In this document: piece after piece, positions 1 through 5,951 of the stretch
How the letters are laid out: every line of letters begins with the position of its first letter
How positions within the stretch are numbered: the first letter of the stretch is position 1
Origin: Acidobacteriota bacterium
GTDB lineage: Bacteria > Acidobacteriota > Thermoanaerobaculia > Thermoanaerobaculales > Thermoanaerobaculaceae
Direction: 5' to 3'
Assembly: GCA_021782525.1 (NCBI GenBank)
Contig: JAJXUY010000114.1
Span: 1-5,951, forward strand
DNA: 5,951 nt
The notes under the pieces: model-generated
Told to the model about the DNA's origin: nothing
Seen by the model: the letters and a program-made list of their open reading frames with translations, nothing else
Database searches by the model: none
Program-made: the position numbers and the translations under genes

Positions 1-609
1 GCCGAGGGCTACCACCCGCAGAGCATCGAGCAGGCCGCGGCGCAGAACGGCTCGCCCATCGGTCCCCTCGCTGTTTGCGATGAGATCTCGCTCGAGCTCA
101 CGCGGCACGTGCGTGAGCAGACGAAGGAGGACCTCGCCGCTGAGGGCAAGACGTATCCCTCGCTACCGGCGGACGCGTTGGTCGATCGGATGTGCGACGA
201 GTTCGGTCGCAAGGGCAAGGCGGCCGGTGGCGGGTTCTACGAGTACCCGGCGGGGGGAAAGAAGCACCTGTGGCCCGGCATGGTCGAGCACTTCGTGAAG
301 CCCGAGCATGCAACGCCCGACGCGGCGGACTTCGCCGAAATGAAGGACAGGCTCCTGTACATTACCTCGATCGAGACGATCCGCTGTCTCGAGGAGGGCG
401 TGCTGCAATCGGTGGCGGATGCGAACATCGGATCGGTGATGGGGATCGGTGCGCCGCCGTGGACCGGCGGGACGCTGCAGTACGTCAACTACGTCGGGCT
501 TCGTGCCTTTGTCGAGTGCGCGCGCCAGCTTGCCGCTCGCCATGGCGCCCGTTTCCAGCCCCCGAAGTTGCTCCTGGACATGGCCGACCGCGGCGAGACG
601 TTCCAGTAG
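1..609 (+). CDS. fadJ: 3-hydroxyacyl-CoA dehydrogenase (FadB/FadJ type), C-terminal part, 5' truncated by window
   Basis: Frame 1 is open from the first base to a TAG at 607-609, giving 202 residues. They match the C-terminal part of bifunctional enoyl-CoA hydratase/3-hydroxyacyl-CoA dehydrogenases. Residues 17-37 carry the NGSPIGPLAVCDEISLEL stretch that opens the first dehydrogenase C-terminal domain, which closes with GGGFYEYP at 76-83. The second C-terminal domain runs from about 117 to 202 and includes RLLYITSIETIRCLEEGVL, SVADANIGS, GIGAPPWTGG and the end motif RGETF. In this family the enzyme oxidises L-3-hydroxyacyl-CoA to 3-ketoacyl-CoA with NAD+ in cytoplasmic beta-oxidation. The NAD-binding domain, the catalytic His-Glu pair and any hydratase domain lie left of the window, so I cannot tell FadB from FadJ or from a stand-alone dehydrogenase. 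A GTG at 109 is only an internal codon. The stop codon's last base is also the first base of the downstream repeat. Confidence 0.9.
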   Translation, partial: AEGYHPQSIEQAAAQNGSPIGPLAVCDEISLELTRHVREQTKEDLAAEGKTYPSLPADALVDRMCDEFGRKGKAAGGGFYEYPAGGKKHLWPGMVEHFVKPEHATPDAADFAEMKDRLLYITSIETIRCLEEGVLQSVADANIGSVMGIGAPPWTGGTLQYVNYVGLRAFVECARQLAARHGARFQPPKLLLDMADRGETFQ

Positions 610-908
610 GATCGGTACCAGCTCCGGCGAGGTTGACGGAGTAGGAGTCGCCCGGCAGGTCGGCGGCAAGAACCCCGAGGTGCCACGTGCGCCGAGAGCC
701 CTGGTCGGCCACTTGATCTGTGCCGCCCTGTCGCGCTCCGCCGTGAGACGCCGGCGGGAGCGGGGAGCCCAGCGGACGTTTGAGCGCGCCGCGTCCGGAT
801 GGCTCATGCTGCTTCTCGACATCGGCCGCGCACGCGGTGAGGGACCGAGATAGCGGATTGGCGTTTGTCAGCTTCGCCGGACCCGACGCCTATCCTGGTA
901 CCTATCCC
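609..908. repeat. Interspersed ~300-bp repeat, copy 1, with imperfect terminal inverted repeats
   Basis: This stretch aligns along its whole length with 2181-2472 in the same orientation. By eye the two are about 85-90% identical, with a few 1-2 nt indels and a longer indel near the right end. The left end at 621-637 (GCTCCGGCGAGGTTGAC) is the inverse of the right end at 867-883, matching at 14 of 17 positions. The palindrome-containing GGTACC border motif occurs at both ends (614-619 and 897-902). The body holds a hairpin at 734-762. No protein is likely: the 1-nt indel near 671 and the 2-nt indel near 756 put the two copies in different frames. It fills the space between the convergent dehydrogenase and barrel genes. 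I see no transposase or clear target-site duplication. It resembles a MITE-like non-autonomous element or a structured intergenic repeat; its function is unknown. Confidence 0.85.
734..762. other. Hairpin inside repeat copy 1
   Basis: Left arm 734-743 (CGCTCCGCCG) pairs with 752-762 (CGGCGGGAGCG) to give ten base pairs with one bulged G at 756. The loop is TGAGACGC at 744-751. The second copy keeps the same loop and a nine-pair stem although both arms differ in sequence. There is no U-run after it, so it is not a classical intrinsic terminator. Confidence 0.55.
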
Positions 909-936
909 ACGCCGCACGATTCCGCTACTGGCGCAC

Positions 937-1821
937 CTATTGGGACGGCCCGAGCATATACGTCAAACCCGTACGCAGCATGAAACGGTCGCTGACGTTG
1001 GAGAGGCCAAACGCGGGTTCAAGACGCACCGACCAGCCGGAGGAAATGAGATATGTGAAAACGGCACCGAGGTAGTGCTGCTGGGCGTTCCAGTCGAGGC
1101 CGAAGCGATCCTCGGTACCCAGTGCTCCCGCCATCTCGACGCCGTAGCCCACGCGGCTCAGGGAGAGCGCCGGAGGCTGAGCCATCCCGGCCATCCCTGC
1201 CATCGACCCGCTCATCCACGACGGCTTGACAAACAAGCCCAGCGCGTACCCATACGCGCTGCCATAGGGGGCTTGGAGCGCGGTTTCTCTGATGAGATTG
1301 AAGGTGGCGTTCAGCCGATCCCAGTCGTGATAGACAATCACCCGCTGTTCGAACGTGCGGGCCCGGGTATGGCGGGCGAGCGCCAGCGGCTCGGTCAGGT
1401 CTTCGCCGCCAAAACCAGAAACCTCCATCTTGTACAGGGCCGCCCCGTTGAGATCTTCGTATTCGCCGTACAGGGTCAGGTTCAGCCAGCGGTCGTCGCG
1501 AAAGAGATGGAAATAGGCGCCGTAGCGCATGCCGCCGTAGGTGGCGGGCAGGCCGGCAATCTTCTGACCCTCGGCCATGACGCCCACCGTCAAGCGCGAG
1601 GTGAGGCCGTACTCGGCCATGAGCATCCCGGTGTAGAAATCGTTGCCGTAGCGCGCCGATTGATAATCTTGCAGACTCATCAGCATCAAGGAGTGGCCTG
1701 CAAGCGGGTAATTGATCGCGGTGAAGTAGGGGTTCATGTTCATCTGCGCCTGCACCGGGCCCGGCAGCGCCGCCCACAGGACGCCGGCGAGGAGGAGTCC
1801 TTTGCAGTGCGAGGTCGTCAT
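937..1821 (-). CDS. Outer-membrane beta-barrel protein of unknown function, with signal peptide
   Basis: The product is 294 residues. Residues 1-25 look like a Sec signal peptide: Lys7, a hydrophobic core LLLAGVLWAAL, and a VQA cleavage site before Gln26. The mature part is built of short amphipathic stretches with alternating hydrophobic and aromatic residues, separated by Gly, Asn and Asp turns (for example RYGAYFHLF at 99-107 and LNLTLYGEYEDLNG at 113-126, then RVGYGVEMAGAL and SVRLEPAFGLSNV). This is the pattern of a transmembrane beta-barrel. The last strand (about 279-290) ends in GPSQ rather than the usual terminal aromatic residue. The mature chain is methionine-rich, including MNMN at 27-30, LMLM at 45-48 and MSGSMAGMAGM at 203-213, which could suit metal contact, but that is inference. 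The start ATG has a weak GGTGA upstream. The gene lies between two direct repeats and looks less GC-rich than its neighbours. I do not recognise a named family with confidence. Confidence 0.8.
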   Translation of the reverse strand: MTTSHCKGLLLAGVLWAALPGPVQAQMNMNPYFTAINYPLAGHSLMLMSLQDYQSARYGNDFYTGMLMAEYGLTSRLTVGVMAEGQKIAGLPATYGGMRYGAYFHLFRDDRWLNLTLYGEYEDLNGAALYKMEVSGFGGEDLTEPLALARHTRARTFEQRVIVYHDWDRLNATFNLIRETALQAPYGSAYGYALGLFVKPSWMSGSMAGMAGMAQPPALSLSRVGYGVEMAGALGTEDRFGLDWNAQQHYLGAVFTYLISSGWSVRLEPAFGLSNVSDRFMLRTGLTYMLGPSQ

Positions 1822-2111
1822 GATTTCACCGACTTGAACCTACGCTGTTGCGTTCCGCAGTTGCAGCGCGTGGTCGACCTCCACAGTTGCCGGGCGCATC
1901 GGGGGTCGTTGGCATGGTCACTGTCCTCTCGGGGACGGCGAAGTCCGGTACGTGCGTTCCTGACACCGATTTCGACAACCACGTCGGTGTCGCTCCTCGC
2001 CGTGTCGAACCCGTCGGTCGTGGCCGAACCGAACACGGCCAGCCGTCGCACGCGGCGGGGTCGTGCAATCGCGCGAAGCTGGTCTGCGTTCTCACCGATC
2101 AGGTTTGTCAT
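1818..2111 (-). pseudogene. Truncated MNT-type nucleotidyltransferase (MntA-like), C-terminal half replaced
   Basis: Read from the ATG at 2111, the first 49 residues match the start of minimal nucleotidyltransferases. An N-terminal helix (MTNLIGENADQLRAIA) is followed by VRRLAVFGSA and then SDTDVVVEIG. This supplies the GS motif (Gly28, Ser29) and the D-x-D metal ligands (Asp41, Asp43), correctly spaced. The family normally continues for another 50 or so residues, with a third acidic residue and a helix ending near VDLV. Here the frame passes into Arg-rich sequence with no such features, and the other two frames do not rescue it. The stop overlaps the barrel gene's ATG by four bases (ATGA). 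Intact members are often antitoxins that AMPylate a HEPN toxin; no HEPN partner is visible. An upstream in-frame ATG at 2135 would add eight residues, but 2111 fits the family start better. I judge it a broken remnant. Confidence 0.6.
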
Positions 2112-2180
2112 CACGCCTGGTCTCGCCGGAAGCATATCACCACGGGGCGACTCGCAGCGGCCGACGCTCCATCAGGATCG

Positions 2181-2472
2181 GGATCGGTACGAGGTCCGGC
2201 GAAGTTGACGGAGTAGGAGTCGCCCGGCAGGTCGGCGGCAAGACCCCGAAGTGCCACGCACGCCGAGAGCCTTGGTCGGCCACCCGACCTGTGCCGCCCT
2301 GTCGCGCTCGGCCGTGAGACGCCGGCGAGCGGGGAGCTCAGCGGAGGTTTGAACGCGCCGCGTCCGGATGGCTCTTGCCGGACCTCGAGATCGGCTGCGC
2401 ACGCGGTGAGGTACCGGGATGAAGGACCGGTGTTTGTCAACCTCGCCGGACCTGGCACCTATCACCTATCCC
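2181..2472. repeat. Interspersed ~300-bp repeat, copy 2, with terminal inverted repeats
   Basis: This is the second copy of the element at 609-908, in the same orientation. Its terminal inverted repeats are better preserved: 2186-2209 and the inverse of 2436-2459 match at 21 of 24 positions, with the shared core GGTCCGGCGARGTTGAC. Both copies share the left border GGATCGGTAC and the right border CCTATCCC. A tandem GGATCG pair (2175-2180 and 2181-2186) sits at the left boundary. The interior hairpin is at 2305-2331. Open frames here (for example minus-strand 2172-2465) are not conserved between copies because of indels, so I treat the region as non-coding. It lies between the nucleotidyltransferase remnant's 5' end and the 3' end of the yfhO-like gene, 31 bp from that gene's stop codon. 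Nothing else is visible between 2136 and 2503 apart from this repeat. Confidence 0.85.
2305..2331. other. Hairpin inside repeat copy 2
   Basis: CGCTC (2305-2309) and GCCG (2311-2314) pair with CGGC (2323-2326) and GAGCG (2327-2331), with one bulged G at 2310 and the loop TGAGACGC at 2315-2322. The same loop and a comparable stem occur at 734-762. The change from C to G in the left arm is matched by loss of two G bases in the right arm, so pairing is kept. Confidence 0.55.
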
Positions 2473-2503
2473 TTACGAAATCCAGGGCGGCCTGGTCTCG
2501 GGG

Positions 2504-4957
2504 TCAGATGTCGTCCGCTGATCCCTTAGGTGTAATCGTCCTCGCGCTCGAGGCTCGCCACAGACCGGCGCCGATAAGGCCGACAACACCGGCCAGGCCG
2601 ATCAGCCACATCGCCACAGCCAGGGGCCACCATCTGGGGCGGAAGACGAGGTCCACCCGATGGGTCCCAGCCGGAACGGGGATGGCCATGACCGCGATGT
2701 CGCAAGGATAGACAGGTACGCGGACGCCGCCCACGGCCGCTCGCCAGCCCGGGTCCCACGCCTCGCTCACGACGACGATGCCGTCCTTCTCCATTGTCGC
2801 CTGAAGCACGATCCGGCTCGCCCCGGCACGGCGGTAGGTCACCCGGCCAGGTCCAATTGGGAGGAACGCGCCTGGAGGCGCCTCAATCAGCGCCGCCCGG
2901 TGAGGGTCCGGAGGCGATGTCCGAGCGACCGCAAGGGCCTCCCCGAGGTCCGAGGCTCGCACCATGCCATCCGGCGCGAACGCTCGCGGCAGGGCTCGGG
3001 TGTTGCGATAGAGGTAGCCGCCGGACGGTGGATGCGACACCAAGGAGAGGCGCTCCGCATCGAGAGGCAGAGCCGAGGCCACCGCCCGGACGCTCAGGAT
3101 GTCGAGAACGACGGAGTCGTAGCAATCGAAGTTCGCGATCGGCCAGTGGATCGGGCCCGCTGGGAAGGGGCACGCAAGTCGCAGCAGCTCGGTGAGGCGA
3201 CGCCGCCCGATCGCGTCGTAGCCGTTGATGTCGTCGAGTCCGTAGTACGAAGCGACGTTCGCGTACAAGCCCCAGTTCAGCACCAGGATCCGGCCATCCC
3301 CGGCCACCCGGCGGACTTCTTCGATGCGCGCCGTGCGGGGGTAGGCCTGTCCGATCGGGATCGCCGGGTTGAAGCCCCACCCGAAGAGAGCGAGGTCGCA
3401 CAGGATGATGCCGATCGCGACCGGAGCGAAGCGCCGGCCCAACCGGGGAGCCAACAGCAGAGCGACGGCGGCCATGCCGGCGATGATCGACCACGGCAGT
3501 ACATAGTCCCGAGCCAGCGTCGGCGCCAGAGAAGGGAACGACTCGACCAGCAGCTTCTCCTGGCCGGCAAGCCAGGAGTGGACCGTTCCGATGCGACCGG
3601 CCAGCTCAAGCAGTTTGATATAGCGGGGTGCGCCGGCCAGAAGCCAGATGCCGTGCGCGAGTCCCACCAACGCGAGCGCGGCGAGCGCCCAGCCCACAAG
3701 GACTCGGGACCTCCGCCGCGCCCCTTGCGTGACGACGTCGATCCCCCGGGCGGCCAAGAGCGCAAAGGCGAGCAACGCGACGAACACCGCCCGAGCCGGC
3801 GCCGCGACGTTGACGACCGGGAGCGCCCGGATGAGCCATGGGAACGGCGGGAGGCCGGCCGCAAAGGCCCACGCTGCGGCGCCCATGAGCGTGACCGCCA
3901 CCCAGGTGCGGTGACGCCTCGAGCCGAGGATGCCCAGGACCACCAGCGCGAGCCCCAGCACCGAGACGTACGCTCCCGAATGCTCGCAGAAGTTCGTATA
4001 CGAGCCGGCCAGATCAACCTCGCCCGCGACCGGTCTTCCGAAGAGGAAGGGGAATATGGACAACACGAACCAGTCGAGCCGTGTGGGCCAGATTCCCCAC
4101 GTTTGCAGCCGCGCCGCCGCCAACGTTCCTTGCGAGAGCGCGTCGAGGAAAGGAAGCGTCTGTGGTGCCGTGAGAAGCGCCGTCAGAACGCCGATCGTGC
4201 CGACGGCGCCCGTAGCTCCTGCGACGCTCTGCAGCGACAGCCCACGTTCCTGGACACGGCGCACGACGATCCACGCCGCCACTGCCACCGCCGCAAAGAA
4301 CGTCACCTCGGGATGGCCGCCGAACATCACGGCGGTGAGGGCGAGCGCCGTCGTCGCCAGGCGTCCTCCTCCGCCTCTGACCGCGAAGAGCTCGGCCGCC
4401 AGGAGCGCCCAGGGGAACCATACGGAGGACGCCACGTGGGGGTACATGAGCCAGATCAGCGTGAACCCGCCGACCTGGTAGATCGCGCCGGCGCCGACCG
4501 CGGCCCAGCGAGACGCTCCGAGACGCACCGCCAGCAGCCACGTTCCCAACCCCGCCACCCACAGGCGGAGCAGCATGACCCACACCGTCGCCCGCACGGG
4601 CTCCCTGGTGAGCAGATAGGGGAGCGAAAGCGGGTCGAAGACGCCCGACTGGTCGTTACCGAGCAGGGGCGAGCCGGCGAGCGCGTGCGGGTTCCAGAAC
4701 GGGAGTCGCCCGCTGCGGAGCTCGTCGTCGGCGACGCGCCGCCACGGCACCATTTGCATGACGGTGTCGCCGATGAGCTGGTTCGACGGGCGGAAGTGCA
4801 CTGGCATCGCCTGGTTGAGGAGATACGACCCGAGGCACATATCGGCGCTCGACAGTACCTTGCCCGGACGGAGCGCGGGCGCAAGCCAGACGACGGGCAC
4901 CAGGGCCAGGATCAACAGCCCCAACGCGTGGGGCTTGTGGGTGTCAGCAGGGTGCAT
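2504..4957 (-). CDS. YfhO-family multi-spanning membrane protein (putative GT-C glycosyltransferase)
   Basis: The product is 817 residues, a typical length for bacterial YfhO proteins. The N-terminal loop after the first membrane helix carries the family block GDTVMQMVPWRR at 63-74 and LPFWNP at 85-90, followed by GSPLLGNDQSGVFDPLSLPY at 95-114. Asp64 and the acidic-aromatic surroundings are the likely active-site region of the GT-C fold. Roughly a dozen hydrophobic helices follow, at about 11-29, 122-144, 150-194, 200-233, 248-266, 326-369, 386-403, 418-441 and 488-527. A soluble region at 540-770 contains GLDDINGYDAIGRRRLTELL, then the C-terminal domain with SEAWDPGWRA, and a last helix at 776-799. 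Bacillus YfhO is implicated in lipoteichoic-acid glycosylation; the substrate of Gram-negative members is not known. The ATG at 4957 follows an in-frame stop about 30 nt upstream. AGAGGAG at 4970-4976 on the complement is a possible but distant ribosome-binding site. No glycan-synthesis partner lies beside it. Confidence 0.9.
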   Translation of the reverse strand: MHPADTHKPHALGLLILALVPVVWLAPALRPGKVLSSADMCLGSYLLNQAMPVHFRPSNQLIGDTVMQMVPWRRVADDELRSGRLPFWNPHALAGSPLLGNDQSGVFDPLSLPYLLTREPVRATVWVMLLRLWVAGLGTWLLAVRLGASRWAAVGAGAIYQVGGFTLIWLMYPHVASSVWFPWALLAAELFAVRGGGGRLATTALALTAVMFGGHPEVTFFAAVAVAAWIVVRRVQERGLSLQSVAGATGAVGTIGVLTALLTAPQTLPFLDALSQGTLAAARLQTWGIWPTRLDWFVLSIFPFLFGRPVAGEVDLAGSYTNFCEHSGAYVSVLGLALVVLGILGSRRHRTWVAVTLMGAAAWAFAAGLPPFPWLIRALPVVNVAAPARAVFVALLAFALLAARGIDVVTQGARRRSRVLVGWALAALALVGLAHGIWLLAGAPRYIKLLELAGRIGTVHSWLAGQEKLLVESFPSLAPTLARDYVLPWSIIAGMAAVALLLAPRLGRRFAPVAIGIILCDLALFGWGFNPAIPIGQAYPRTARIEEVRRVAGDGRILVLNWGLYANVASYYGLDDINGYDAIGRRRLTELLRLACPFPAGPIHWPIANFDCYDSVVLDILSVRAVASALPLDAERLSLVSHPPSGGYLYRNTRALPRAFAPDGMVRASDLGEALAVARTSPPDPHRAALIEAPPGAFLPIGPGRVTYRRAGASRIVLQATMEKDGIVVVSEAWDPGWRAAVGGVRVPVYPCDIAVMAIPVPAGTHRVDLVFRPRWWPLAVAMWLIGLAGVVGLIGAGLWRASSARTITPKGSADDI

Positions 4958-4997
4958 GTCCGTCTCGGGCTCCTCTGTCGGAACGGGTCACGCTGTC

Positions 4998-5048
4998 TTA
5001 CCTCGTCAGCTTCCGATACGTGATCCGGTGCGGCCTGGTCGCTGCATC
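4998..5048 (-). repeat. Detached duplicate of the ettA 3' end (last 16 codons plus stop)
   Basis: Read on the minus strand from 5048, this segment encodes DAATRPHRITYRKLTR followed by TAA at 5000-4998. That is exactly the C-terminus of the ettA gene, which ends at 5077. Over the 48 coding bases (5001-5048 against 5080-5127) there are six differences and all are synonymous: two Arg codons, one Thr, two Ala and one Asp. Similarity stops at the Asp codon; beyond it the sequence becomes a GGTACC-containing border. There is no start codon, so it is not an independent gene. It is either a remnant of a second ettA or a displaced original 3' end. Confidence 0.85.
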
Positions 5049-5076
5049 GGTACCAGGTATCACCATCTCACCATCC

Positions 5077-5079
<3 letters not shown>
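5046..5079. other. Repeat-border-like junction between the two ettA tails
   Basis: ATCGGTACCAG at 5046-5056 is identical to the left border of repeat copy 1 at 611-621. It is followed by GTATCACC, similar to the TATCACC near the right border of copy 2 (2460-2466). Then come two tandem 8-mers, CACCATCT and CACCATCC (5061-5076), leading to the ettA stop codon. It may be a fragment of the same repeat family, but 11 bp is short. Confidence 0.35.

Positions 5080-5951
<872 letters not shown>

Noticed and set aside
734..762. Intrinsic terminator for the dehydrogenase gene
   Set aside because: The hairpin is more than 120 bp downstream of the stop and has no following T-tract on either strand.
1826..1915. 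A 29-codon minus-strand ORF just upstream of the barrel gene, with GAGAGGA eight bases before its ATG
   Set aside because: The ribosome-binding site looks good and the ORF ends 4 bp before the barrel start, so a leader peptide is conceivable. However, there is no recognisable sequence or conservation evidence and it overlaps the nucleotidyltransferase tail.
940..2170. Composite transposon with the two repeats as insertion sequences
   Set aside because: The repeats are about 300 bp, non-coding, and no transposase or target duplication is visible. Only a MITE-like or recombination origin can be proposed.
865..2208. 447-codon open frame on the plus strand antiparallel to the barrel gene
   Set aside because: It lies opposite a convincing signal-peptide-bearing barrel gene, its translation is Arg/His/Gln-rich without domains, and it runs through a repeat border. 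It is a shadow of high-GC coding DNA.
2202..2219. The repeat's left end reads AAG TTG ACG GAG TAG (KLTE stop), resembling the KLTR stop of ettA
   Set aside because: The resemblance covers only about 17 bp with several mismatches and falls within the terminal inverted repeat. It is too short to separate from chance.
2111..2465. Minus-strand open frames inside the repeat as a repeat-encoded protein
   Set aside because: The two copies differ by 1-nt and 2-nt indels that shift any shared frame, so no protein is conserved.
2660..5023. 787-codon open frame on the plus strand opposite the yfhO-like gene
   Set aside because: The translation is low-complexity Arg, Glu, Asp and Pro sequence, typical of the antisense of a membrane-protein gene. 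The minus strand carries clear YfhO motifs.

Overview
The window is GC-rich DNA from a bacterium that is almost certainly Gram-negative: it encodes a signal-peptide-bearing outer-membrane barrel, an EttA translation factor and a bacterial FadB/FadJ-type beta-oxidation enzyme. I cannot place it more precisely. A soil or aquifer proteobacterium-like lineage (Myxococcota, Desulfobacterota or Binatota) is a guess from composition and gene mix.

Layout, left to right. (1) 1-609, plus strand: the C-terminal 202 residues of a 3-hydroxyacyl-CoA dehydrogenase, cut by the window edge. (2) 609-908: first copy of a roughly 300-bp non-coding repeat with imperfect terminal inverted repeats and an internal hairpin. 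(3) 937-1821, minus strand: an exported outer-membrane beta-barrel protein. (4) 1818-2111, minus strand: the N-terminal half of an MNT-type nucleotidyltransferase whose reading frame runs into unrelated sequence. (5) 2181-2472: second copy of the repeat, same orientation. (6) 2504-4957, minus strand: a complete 817-residue YfhO-family multi-spanning membrane protein. (7) 4998-5048: a detached copy of the last 16 codons and stop of ettA. (8) 5077-5951, minus strand: the C-terminal half of EttA, continuing past the right edge.

The genes do not form one pathway. Fatty-acid oxidation, an outer-membrane barrel, a possible polyprenyl-sugar-dependent glycosyltransferase and a ribosome-associated ABC-F ATPase are simply adjacent. 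The common thread is the non-coding DNA: gene 3' ends here are repeatedly associated with the repeat or with pieces resembling its border. Copy 1 starts at the last base of the dehydrogenase stop codon. Both copies end about 30 bp from the stop of a minus-strand gene. A border-like 11-mer touches the duplicated ettA tail.

The two observations most worth following are the repeat family with its hairpin kept in both copies, and the duplicated ettA 3' end, in which all six nucleotide differences are synonymous. I see no tRNA, rRNA, CRISPR array, transposase or integrase gene. Nothing amounts to a demonstrated new system; the repeat family and the gene-end duplication are the candidates.
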